Part shown: positions 22,147-32,807 of the stretch, one piece after another
Position numbering within the stretch: the first letter of the stretch is position 1
How the letters are laid out: every line of letters begins with the position of its first letter
Assembly (NCBI GenBank): GCA_029204225.1
Contig: CM055111.1
Coordinates: 48,349,594-48,413,593, forward strand
Source of the DNA: Diphasiastrum complanatum
Lineage: Eukaryota > Streptophyta > Lycopodiopsida > Lycopodiales > Lycopodiaceae
DNA length: 64,000 nt
Direction: 5' to 3'
Translations under genes and position numbers: made by a program
Notes under the pieces: generated by a model
What the model was told of the DNA's origin: nothing
What the model saw: the letters and a program-made list of their open reading frames with translations, nothing else
The model's database searches: none

Positions 22147-23584
22147 GTGCCCGGGGCTGGGAGCACCCCGGGGCCCCATCCACACCACCTTCGGATTGGA
22201 GTGTGGAATTGTGCTGGCATACACTCATCTTCTACGGCAGGGGATCTTGTTGATTTTATTACAGGCAGAGACATATTATTCTTCATGGAGACACACGAGA
22301 GCCCGGAGCGAGGACTTCCCTCTTTTCCTGGATACAGATGGGACTCAGTATTCCGACGAGCGACTAGATCTGCCAGTGGCCGTGGTTCAGGTGGGGTCGC
22401 CTGCTTATACAGAGAGACTCTTCATTCGAGTATTGACTTCATTCGACATGACGAGCAGGCCCGCTACATATGGACTCGCATCGTGGGTCAGGATATTGGT
22501 TTGGATAGCGATCTTTTTATTGCAGCGTGTTACTTTCCACCAGAGTCCTCGTCTTTTGCTGAGGGTATTGGATCTCCATATCAGGACCTTTCACCAGCTC
22601 ACATGGGATTTTAATGCCTGGACATCTTCGAGACAGGCAGAGTTCTTCGACACCACTGATCAGCTGCGTGTTCGTGCCCTTGACAGTGACATGCTTGGAG
22701 TTACCAGGACCTCCGCGTGTAGCTTGGGACCTACTACTTCATATGGTGAGCACTTACTACAGTTTGGAGAGGCACACGAGCTAGCCATTTATAATGGATT
22801 ACCTTGCTGGCCACATTCAGACAGTTATACATGCCACCCTCACAATGGAGGACATAGTGTTGTTGACTATCTCATGGGGTCACCATCCTTTATTCCCACA
22901 GTCTCTGACTTCCACGTCTCTCCCACCACCCTTTTTGATCACTCATTTCTCTCCTTCGATATTGGCCACCTTCCACCCACTCATTCATCTACACCATCCA
23001 CGCTTACCCGCGCACCACATACATATTTGATCTCACTTACATGCCTTTGTACCGTCAGTCCTTGGCTTCACTTTTACATTTCTTTCCTCACGACAGTCCA
23101 ATCGACACCTAGGCTGCTTTCCTCACCACCTCTCTTCACACGGCTGCATCACTAACCCTCCCTCACACTGGGACAGCTTAGGGTGTCTTCTCATTAGCTA
23201 GCTATTGAGACTGGGAGATTTCATGGTATTCCCAGAGAGGAGCGGATTTTCCAGTTATGCTCTCTAGGTGAGGTGGAGTCTGAGGAGCACTTTATCTTCC
23301 GATGCCCTGTATACTATGAGATCAGAGGGCGGTATCACTGCCTGTTTCGAGACATGCCTACCACTCTACCCTCTCTCGTGGCCTATGAGGACCCACGATG
23401 TGTCGCTCTGATGATACGTGAGATGTTCATACTACGGAGAGATTTATACGGGACACCACAACATTCTACCTCACAGTCATTGATCACTTCATTCTTTACT
23501 AGGCGGAGATCGCGTGATCTAGTGCCGGAGGAGGATTACGACGAGGAGGAGGATGATAGCCGCTCACATGCTCATAGAGACTGA
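22147..23584 (+). pseudogene. LINE C ORF2: endonuclease fused by deletion to the C-terminal knuckle
   Basis: Endonuclease words GVWNCAGI, FMETHES, SGGVACLYR and AACYFPPESS are intact, but about 60 bases containing the LLTGDFNART block are partly lost near 22605. SVVDYLMGS and FDHSFLSF follow. Near 23157 the sequence jumps to the extreme C-terminus (GQLRVSS, CSLGEVESEEHFIFRC). Compared with A and B this removes about 3.4 kb, including every RT motif. The remaining C-terminal frame ends in a run of acidic residues (EEDYDEEEDD) at 23584. Confidence 0.82.
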
Positions 23585-23861
23585 GACAGTGTACTTCCCA
23601 CCATCACGTTACTACCAGGATCACCAGACATCATACACAGAGACGTGCCAATGCTACACACGCTCATGCCCACATAGCAGCAGCAGCAGCACAGGCTTCA
23701 CAGTCTTGACATCTTGACATAGATACATATGATCAGTATGCACAAACACCGCATACGTGTCTATTTTAGTTTGTACTAGATATTTTTCTTTATTACATAT
23801 TGGAGACGTTTTATACGCTCCCATGGTTACCACACACTTGACATGTACTTTTTAGTCTTAT

Positions 23862-23875
23862 ATGCCTTTTGGCAT
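23862..23875 (+). other. LINE C 3'-end hairpin
   Basis: ATGCC-TTTT-GGCAT, the counterpart of 20637-20650. The outer pair is A-T here and G-C in copy B, keeping the stem. Confidence 0.65.
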
Positions 23876-23928
23876 GGAAAAGACATTAATAAAGCTTTCT
23901 TTCTTTCTTTCTCTCTCTCACTCACCAT

Positions 23929-23930
<2 letters not shown>

Positions 23931-23985
<55 letters not shown>
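23931..23985 (+). repeat. (CT)n microsatellite downstream of LINE C
   Basis: About 27 CT dinucleotides, 20 bases beyond the LINE C (TTTC)n tail. Confidence 0.95.
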
Positions 23986-23987
<2 letters not shown>

Positions 23988-24734
23988 CGCAGCCATCATC
24001 TCCTCACTGCTTCCATCTCCATGCAACTCTCACTTCTTTCTAGCTTTCTTCGTGGCTAGATCTACCTTTTTTGTGCATGACACTTTCTTGCATCACTTTT
24101 AGCTACTCTAAGCTTGTTTCTCAAGATTTCATTGCTGCTATCATTTTGCAATAGCAGTTTGAGCTTTGAAAATTTGATTTTTCTTGATCTTAAAATTTTC
24201 GCAGTCTGTAAAATCCGTACAGTCCGCACGGATCCGTACCGTACTGCAAGTACAGTTTGACGACTGCGTAGTGCTCTGTCTTACCTTCGATCTGAATCAA
24301 TTTTCGGGTCAATCGGACTTCGTATGACAAAGTTACTAATAGATTAATCACAGTTATGCATGCTAGGATCTAATTAACAATTATCAGCAATCAGAGCAAT
24401 CAGAACGTAAGCATAACACAATCATCCATCAATAATCAAGAACACGATGACAAAGACAAGATCATTCCCAAAAGACGTGTCGATTCATTTGCATAGTATG
24501 TACATATATCCGCGTGTGTATCACACTCCAAGATCCCAAAAATGACTATGCCTACGTTGTCACTAACTAACGACTAACTGCCACACCCTTCATGCCAAGA
24601 TGAAGGCATTTCTGATGACTAGAATTGCTATAGTGCATACACATTGATGGGTGCATGACTCCCGTCATGCACCCCGGTGCTCGATGCCCAGCATCAAGCA
24701 CCTAATGTCATGCACCATCAATCCCCATCTCAAT
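23986..24734. other. no gene seen; possible copia 3' flank
   Basis: No convincing reading frame. It lies just downstream (minus orientation) of a copia RNase H end and could hold a decayed LTR, but no border could be fixed. At 24650-24715 TGCATGAC/GTCATGCA words are repeated in both orientations. Confidence 0.5.
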
Positions 24735-26625
24735 TCTATCCATCGTCCCTTTTCGTTTCATGCAATCCCATAGCTTCTCTTAGCTGTATGAATCTGTCCT
24801 TGGCCAATGCCTTTGTCATGATGTCTTCCACCATATCCCTCGTTGGACAGTATGCAAGCACCATCTTCCCTTCCTGTACCAGGTCTTTGAAAGAGTGATA
24901 TTGTATGTCAATGTGCTTGCTCCTTTTGTGAAGCCCTCCATTCCTGCAGATGAAAATTCAACCTTGGTTGTCATTGAACATGACCATTCGTTCATTTGTG
25001 ATTCCCAGCTCGTGCTGCCCATGCCAGCAGAATTCTGATTGATCCGATCCTTGCATCTGGTGCGAAGGTTTCATCGAAATCTATTCCCTCTGTCTGAGCA
25101 CATCCCTTTGCTACTATTCTCGCTTTGTACCTTCCTATCCCTCCGTCAGCATCAAACTTTATTTTGAACACCCATTTGTAGCCTATTGCCTTTCTTCTCT
25201 TTGCATCTGTCGATGGTCAGTAATCAAATCCTCTAAGCATTTCGTCTTTTGCAAGTCTCTGTAGGCTGCGCCCTCCGAGATGTCCTAACCTCCAATGCCA
25301 GAGGTTGTTTACCTTGCTTGAACTGAGTGTTACGCAAGCCATGGATCTTTCCTCAGCTCCCCCTTGGAGTTGATAAAGTCCTCCAATGTGAAAACCAATT
25401 CCTATTGGATCTCCCTCCCTCTAGATGCTGCATCCGTCTCTTTCAAATAGTACATCCAACCCAATGTTAGTGATTCATGCTACTGACATCAGTTTTTCGC
25501 CAAATTCGGGACGAACAGAACGTCTGTAAGAGTTATGCTCCTTCCCTGACCAAGCCATATACACACGGTTCCTCTTCCAACTGCGTCAACCTTTCCGCTA
25601 TCACCCATCATAATTTCCTTTCTCGCAAGCATTTTGTACGTGATGAATGTTGTCCGATTTCGTCATGTGTGATGTCGCCGCAGAGTCCAGGTACCATTAT
25701 GGATCGTCAGTGCTATCTTGCGCTCTGGTTCTTGGTTTTACTTCAACCACGTTCACATTCGTGCCCGATGAGTACCCTCTTGACGTGTTGTCAGATTCTT
25801 CTGTTGAACTCCAGTTCTCCTCTGCCATCATTGCAAATGCATCCGACTTCTCTTCCTCCTCCTCAATGATGTTCGCCTGCTTTGCATCCCTCTTCTTGAT
25901 ATCCTCCTTCTTGTTGCAGTATCTTGCAAAGTGTCCGGGCCTGTCACAATAGAAGCATTTTTTGTTTGATCTGTCCTGCCATCCCTTCTTCTTTCCTTCC
26001 TTCCATGGCTGACTGGGCTGTCCCTTCTCTGACGTCTGTATCTGCTTCGGCCCCTTGATTCCCATCTTCTTGAAGCCTGTCAGCAGTGCCTTCGTCCTGA
26101 GGTGAGCTAATCTTGCGTCTGCCTTCTTCTTGTACGAGTCTCCTGCTAATGAACATGAACGCCATGTCCATCCTGTCCTCGAATCCATCCAACATCGTTA
26201 CCAAAGGATCATAGCTTGATGGCAAGGTTGTGATAAGAGTGTATGTCAACTGCTGCTTATCAATTGTTGCACCAGCTGCTTCCAACTGATGCCCAATGTT
26301 CTTGATCTTCTCTGTGTGATCTCGCATTGACTCCCCGTCGATCATCTTTGCGCCTGCCAACTGTCTCTGAAGCATGAGAATGCTCGAGAATCCTTTGGCT
26401 TGATAGCTCGTCTGCAGCGCATCCCAAACTCCCTTGGCTGACTCCAGGTCTCTGATGTGAGAGATGGCCGCGTCTCCTAATGACATGCAGATCATCATGT
26501 GCGCCTTCGCCTCCCGCATCCTCACCACCTCAGCCTGCGCTTCGCTCTTGACGCATCCTTCTTGATCCATCTCAATCGCCTCCGTTCCTACAACCACGCC
26601 CCACAAGCTTTTCTCCTTTTATAGA
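24735..26625 (-). pseudogene. Ty1/copia polyprotein remnant with ordered internal deletions
   Basis: Read from right to left: Gag (26625-25970; LWGVVVGTEAIE, then LESAKGVWDALQ, an UBN2-type Gag), zinc knuckle CFYCDRPGHFARYC (about 25960-25915), acidic linker, decayed protease (DSAATSHMT near 25690), GAG-pre-integrase (LWHWRLGHLGGRSLQRLAK near 25320-25240), a piece of reverse transcriptase (KWVFKIKFDADGG, IGRYKARIVAKG; 25200-25060), then the RNase H end (SKHIDIQYHSFKD; 24990-24740). The integrase core and most of RT are gone, yet the surviving pieces keep their order. Frames change repeatedly, and the Gag 5' end is cut near 26625 with no LTR or primer site. Confidence 0.82.
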
Positions 26626-26966
26626 GAGCGGGGACTCATTGAAAAGTCCCTTGAAGTCTTCTCAAAGTGTTTGTAGGCAATTGAAAAGATGATGATGCTC
26701 TGTTTCCACTAGGTCATTTCTACAAAGTAGGTAGGTGCGTGCCTCCCAAGCAAGCTTTGGGCTGCACAATCTTCCCATTTCCGATTGAAGTTCATGTGAA
26801 TTCATTCATAGTCTTGAGGTGGCTCGCTTTTTCTTCATAGAGATATTTTCTTCAATATTTCACATGCATTCAATAAACTCTTTGTGCACAAAGGATTTTA
26901 GTTGGAGAGATGAATTGTAATAGCCATAATTGTGAAGTACTACGGTTTTTTTTTGTCTTGTATCAG

Positions 26967-29961
26967 GGGTTTTTATTTTCAATGGAGCATAATATTCCTC
27001 TTGTTGGCTTTTGTGGCGATACATGTGTGACACCCTTTGAACATCGACTTGTTGATGCTATTCATAATGTGTACTATGAACCGAAGGTGAGCTTCCATTT
27101 TCAAGTGCATGCTTTTGGATTTTGTGTGAGTGAATCAAATGGTTGTGCATGATGCTAATCTAGAAGCAATTTTATTATCCGACCTGTTTTTGTCTTCAAC
27201 TTTTTGTTGCTTGATATAATAATATAATTGTTCAAAATGCACTTTTTTAAAATCGATGTTAAGCTTTGAGTCATCTTTTCCTTTCCTTGCTTAGGCTCAA
27301 TATTGTTTCATGTGATACCTTGGAAAGAAGTCAACTTGCTAAAAGACTTGCATATGCATGCTCTTGAAAGTTGGTTATTGCCAGTTTTGAAGTCGTAGCT
27401 ATCCCAAACAAACAACTCTTGTGATTAAACTAGTGAGGATAGTTTTCTTTGCTTCTAATTTTAGAGTATGCGTAAAAAATGGTAACTCATAGAAATGTTT
27501 TGTTGGATGCATGGATGAGTTATGAATAGATTCACAACAAATCAATAGCTAAGCTAAGAAAGCAGCATACAAGTAAGGACTAACCCTAGAAAGCGGCAAA
27601 GAGAATGCTTAAGGAGACTAAAGAGAGAGATCAATATCATCATCAGCTAATAAATGAATGACAATAGGTCCTACTTACGCTCACAAGGAGGCCTGAAAAT
27701 GGAAGCTTCATGGAACCTTCCAGAGGATAAAATAATGTTAGTATAATCAAAATGGATAAGGAGGGATAATAGTCCGCCCTCCTACAAGGGGCTTCCACTC
27801 CAATATCACATATCCAAGTACTAATTAATGAATAGATGGGGCCAAAGACCAGTATATGAATAAAAAGGGGCCAGGTGTAGGGAGAAGCACCTCCAAGATC
27901 CTGCTTACTAGACACACACAAAGGAATGACTATGGAGCCAAACCACCTGACCATGCAGATGCTATTGATCAATCTCCAATAGCATCTCCCTCGTGCCAGA
28001 GAATAGGATGCAGATGTAGAGAGAGTAACTTGGCAATGTGTGAAGTCTGCTTTAAAAACCTGAAATTGCATGGTGTTAAGATTGAGTTTTTGACTGATCA
28101 TGGAAGTATCAGATACATATGCGATTGGCCTAAGCTGAGGGTTTGGAATCGTCAATGGGCAGAGTTGATGCAAAATTTTGATAGAAACAGAAGGTATCGT
28201 AAAGGAAAATTTAATGTTGTCACTAATGCCCTTAGCTCTATCCTCATGGTTAATGAGTTGAAGTTTACTTGGTTTTTAGTGACTTCCTGAAGTCTTTGAG
28301 GAGAGATGTGAGCACGATGCCCATTCCTCGTAGATCTGGAAGATAATTAAGGAAAGGGTTTCACAAGAGCCTAGCAATACACTTGTTTTTGAGCGACACT
28401 CTTATGAGCCTGTACTTATGATGTGACAATGTTTACCGAGGATGGAATTGGGAACATACAAGCAGAGGAGTTTGGATGTGTCCCTAGGTAAGGTTCAAGA
28501 CGGGTGTAGGCAATGCCACAAAGGACCTGTATGTGACAAGTAGTGGTTCTAGGGAGTTATCCCACAAGCAGTTTAGAGGAACGACATATTGCGTGACACA
28601 TATGAGCACATGGCTGGGTGGTGGTATAGTGTTCTGCTAGAGTCTAGAGTCTTCTAGCTAAAACACTTTCAAATGAAATATGACATACTAGCTGCATTTT
28701 CTTCAGCACCACTCATCAGACTTCATTGCTTTGTTTGGTACCTCACGTCAAGAGATATTTGATATGTGTCGATGTTCTATTTTCTTATGCCTTTGAAAAT
28801 GAGCATGTTGAAGTCAAGGGATTCAATAGCTTACCATGTCAGAATTTGTCATACAAATTCGAGATGGAGTTACTGGTCCTACTAGCACTCACCAAGCATA
28901 GAGATTAAAGAGAAATCAGATCATAGAAGAATTGAGCAAAGCTCTAACACACTGGAATAATCTTGTTGTGGGGTGCCAGCCTACATATATAGTTTCTCTA
29001 ATCTATGTGAAAAGCTAAAAGCCTAAAGGAAATAGCAAAAGAGTGATTTTCAGTACATGTAGTGTATTATCTTTGTTCATCCATCACATTTGAGATTTAC
29101 GCTTGCCTTGTTGTATCACAGTATGTAATGTCTCTGTTAGTATTCACTAGATATATCTATATATGCAGTGCTTGCAGAAGTAACCATCTTTGTAGGCATA
29201 TATTCATGATTTTCTGACCCACTGCATTGAACTGGGCATGCAGGCTGAAGCTATTTCGTTTTTAGAGGATTTTAGAAGAGAGTCAATCCAGGTTTGTAGT
29301 GGTCTCATACTCTGCTGTATCTCAAGTACCTCTACAGAGCTGAAAAAATTACACTGTTAATCCAACGAGAATTTATAGGTGTTTATGCTTGCAGAAATTG
29401 CTGTTTTATAGTACTTCTGAGACAATTGCAAATTTTGTGAGACCACATTGGCTGTCGGTAACTCAAGGGCGTGCCACAGTTACCCAAGCGCTTCCAGAAA
29501 TGCTAGAGATTTTACCTAGAGGTGCTTCGAAAGGGGCAGGTGTTAAGATGTTGCTTGACGAGTTGAGAATTTCACCAAATGAGGTAGTAATTTATGAATT
29601 TCATCATTCGTATGTTTAATCTTTATGCTACTTGATGAGAATTGCATCATCAAGATGCAATATCTTATTGGCATTATCCTATCTCTATATTGATCCTAAT
29701 TTTCTCTGCATCTCTCAACTTTGGTTTTCTAAACTTATTCACCTGGATATCATTACTTCTTGCCAAAATTATATTAACTTTTGCTGTTAGGTCATGGCTA
29801 TTGGTGATGGTGAGAATGACATTGAGATGCTGAAGCTGGTGGGCTTGGGAGTTGTCATGGGCAATGGTGCAGCACAGACGATTGCTGTTGCAGATGCAAA
29901 AGTAGGGAGTAACGATGAAGATGGTGTTGCAGAAGCTATAGAAAGGTATATTCTTCCATAG
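26967..29961 (+). CDS. HAD-superfamily hydrolase (Cof-like, subfamily IIB), last four exons
   Basis: Host gene. Exons with consensus borders, all in phase 0: 26967-27086 (SMEHNIPLVGFCGD, FEHRLVDAIHNVYYEPK), 29244-29291 (AEAISFLEDFRRESIQ), 29395-29583 (KLLFYSTSETIANFV, EILPRGASKGAGVKMLL) and 29791-29961 (VMAIGDGENDIEMLKL, ending ERYILP-stop). Together they give 175 residues of C-terminus. The Lys of SKGAGVKML and the Asp pair of GDGENDIEM are the HAD motif III/IV residues that hold Mg2+ and phosphate. Plant relatives known to me have a chloroplast-type N-terminus and the nucleophile DxD motif upstream; these exons are absent here and must lie beyond the transposon block or outside the window. 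The first intron shown (2,157 bp) holds a gypsy fragment. Substrate unknown. Confidence 0.88.
28030..28720 (+). pseudogene. Ty3/gypsy RNase H-integrase fragment inside HAD gene intron
   Basis: RNase H words KIEFLTDHGSIRYICDWPKL, RQWAELMQNFD and YRKGKFNVVTNALSS are clear at 28075-28240. Further downstream a decayed integrase start (LRDTYEHMAGWW near 28585-28620) is just visible. Many stops. Same strand as the host gene and wholly intronic. Confidence 0.75.
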
Positions 29962-32264
29962 GTTATGGTAAATAGCAGTAGCAAATGAGATACACAAAGG
30001 TATCTATGTCGATTAGGCTGCATGACTAAGCAGCAGTGGTCATGAGAGGTTTGAGCATATTCATTTCTTCTTGTGGTTGTACGAAGAACCGCAGGGTAAA
30101 ATGACTAGTGACACAGGATAATATTATATTTTTGAGCCTTCACCAATTCTTCCTGTAAAATATCAAGGCTGAAAGCAAAGTGCTGAGCATATCCTTCTCA
30201 AGGTGGGACCATAGTCTCTTTATGTGGGAAGTTATTGTATTATGGTCATATACATCATTCTTTCAATGCAGCCAATTGGAACTGTACAATTCCTTATTTT
30301 CTTAGTTCACTCCTAATTGCTTTCTTTACCCTCCCCCACCCCAAAAAAAAGGTTTTGGTTTGCATGAAAGTCGCATGCTTCCATTGTAATCCATAGAATA
30401 AGCATATAATGGTGCAAGACTAGAGCTGTAGCCTGCAGTTCATTGTCCTTTGTCATACAAATTAGGAATTATGCATCATGTATGTATGTAAAATCAGTTA
30501 GAACTTCTCTAATGAGTTCACATTGACAACATATGCTACCCAAAACCTTACATTTTTCAATACTTGATTATTTGTGTATTTAAATTTTAATGATTGCATG
30601 GTGTATGGTTTTCTAGTCCACATATATAAGGCATCATTGCACGTGATAAGGTCCAAATTTTTGCAAAAAAATACTAAAGTGGGTTGCATTTTGCAACAGG
30701 ATTTTCAAAGAATAACATGCATTCATGATATGGAATAAAACTCAGAGAATGGATTCATTACATACATTTGACTCCTAAATGATAACTGTACATGAGCATG
30801 AGTATGTGAAGAATGAAGTTTAGGGTTCATGTTGACCAAGTGCACAGTACCAGCAACTGCTATTGTTCCGGAATGGAATATACTTAACTCGTAAAATCCC
30901 TCTTAAGGGGTATATAGCCATGTATATTTTAAAGAGAAATCTAGTGGCAAATGCAAAACTTCGAAACCAAGTTCTCACCTCTAATAAAGTTTTTGGCTAT
31001 GAACACTTACTTTTATAGAGATGTCCACTTGTAAAAAGAGACAACTAGCATATGGACAAATTTCCTTGCTCACAATCATTCCACAGCTTCTCTAGTCTAT
31101 AATTTTCTTCTAATACATTATCCAAAGGCTCTGTGGAATAATGATTTGCATTTTAACGAAATTGCACACTCAAAATGCCAATTTGAATGTACGCAGAATT
31201 TTTTTACTTATTTGACCTCATGAAAAACAAATTAGAAATGAAAGAGGAGAGATTGTAGTTAGATATCCATCTACCTAGTTACGCAAAGGAATAATGATGT
31301 CATTCATCTACGAAGCTTAAACATATTTTCCCTTATCACTCCTAGCCTTGACATTCCTAAGCTAACATGTGGCATGCATGGCAAGACTTTGTTAATATAA
31401 TATTGACACCATGTTAAGGTTGTGGTCTATCGAATGCCACCCACATGGCGATGAGTCTCTTTGACCAAGTTGTATAGTTGAGTTAATTGCAACCACCTCT
31501 TTATGAGACCTAGTTTTATACAATCTAGAAGCATGTCACCACATGTAGGTGACCCAACCTCTTATTATACATTTTTATTGCATTTTATTTTTACAATAAA
31601 TTTGTTGAATTTTTTTTTTCCCAATCATCCTTCCTAAATGAACATCATAATTGCTTAAATTGTGGGTAGTAAGTACATAGGTTGTGTTGTCTTGTATATT
31701 AACATCGCTAAGAGATCTACCACGCTACAACCAAATGCCCTCAATCTTACAACTGCCTGAATAAGTTTTGTGCATAACCTCTCCATGGTTTGACAAAAAG
31801 ACAAGACTATCCATAAGTGCATCATTTCCATCATGTAAAACCCTCCTTTAACATGTAAAATAGCAAATTTTATACAAAACCTAGGGGATGGTCTATAACA
31901 ATATCTTCTCACAAGAAAATTCAAGTTTTTCAAAGAAAGGAGAAACAACATATTCCTCGTGCTCCCTTGGTGTGTGAAGCAGATCAACAAATGTCTTAGC
32001 TCGATCCAATGCTTCTCTCACATAATTGGCCTTAGTAACTTAAACATTCAATTTATGCTAGTTACAAATTCAATAACACTTTGAATTTTTAAGGCATGCA
32101 TTCAATAAATGGACTAGCTTGTGAAAAACCACAATTACATTCAAAAGTACTCATTCGTGTATGCACATCTTTTTATATCATTGCAAAATCCAACAATAGC
32201 AAATAATGCTTCTAATGCATTTGCCTATTAGTGTGCCCAATGCATTAAAATTAGCTTATATAGT
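29962..32264. other. no gene identified (3' flank of the HAD gene)
   Basis: AT-rich. The first few hundred bases should include the HAD 3' UTR, but no polyadenylation site could be fixed. A minus-strand stretch (31990-31655) shows broken codons of retroelement-like composition but no motif I can name. Confidence 0.5.
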
Positions 32265-32350
32265 CTAGTAAACTCTCTTAATTTGGCCATTTGTTGATGG
32301 ATGAACAATGTGTTTCATATCCAATCGCACCTCTAACTTATCAAACAAAA
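32265..32350 (-). pseudogene. decayed gypsy integrase fragment
   Basis: Minus strand reads FDKLEVRLDMKHIVHPSTNG, which corresponds to the integrase core segment around the catalytic Glu (typically [12 protein letters not shown]). Very short and degenerate. Confidence 0.5.
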
Positions 32351-32528
32351 TGGTAATCCATGCAATTTGAGCACATGATATATAGATAGATTTGCTATTG
32401 CAAGTGTACCTATCTTTTTTATAAATGAATTATTTTAGTGAGTTGTCACACACAATGGTAATCCATGGAATTTGAGCACATGATGTATAGATAGATTTGC
32501 TATTGCAAGTGTACCTATCTTTTTTATA
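32349..32528 (+). repeat. tandem duplication, 105-bp period
   Basis: 32349-32423 and 32454-32528 are nearly identical 75-bp blocks (start AATGGTAATCCATG). The second block ends just before the truncated copia LTR at 32537. Confidence 0.85.
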
Positions 32529-32536
32529 TTTGAGCA

Positions 32537-32685
32537 GTCCTGGAGGTGTGTTTACGATTCACGAATGATTCGCGAATCGTTCGTGCTTCGAATCAAGGGA
32601 CGTTGACTGTCGCGAATTGTTCTCGTTCGACCTTCGTTTCTTGCTCGTGCTGCGACAAAGTTGTAGGAGTTCACCATTTCTGACA
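32537..32685 (-). repeat. truncated copia 3' LTR
   Basis: 149 bp nearly identical to 37346-37494. It contains an imperfect 26-bp palindrome centred on ATTCGCGAAT (32560-32585). Confidence 0.9.
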
Positions 32686-32807
32686 CTCCCTCTTGAACCT
32701 TGCAGCTTTGTACGTTAAATCCAATTGTCCTTCTTTGCTTGGCAAAGAGCGGGCTTGTCGAGCGGTTTCGTGAGCAGATCTGCAATTATATTTTCTGATT
32801 TAATGTA

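Larger units (their letters stand above)
20704..23911 (+). mobile_element. LINE copy C, full ends but internally deleted
   Basis: Starts immediately after the CT tail of copy B with its own 5' UTR, ORF1 (from 20769) and ORF2 (from about 22147). It ends with the family's hairpin, AGACATTAATA and a (TTTC)n tail at about 23896-23911, followed by more CT. The whole RT domain is gone (junction near 23157), so it depends on relatives for mobility. Confidence 0.85.

Noticed and set aside
25477..25952. Plus-strand frames of 101-130 codons
   Set aside because: Antisense to the copia gag-protease remnant, which carries clear motifs on the minus strand.
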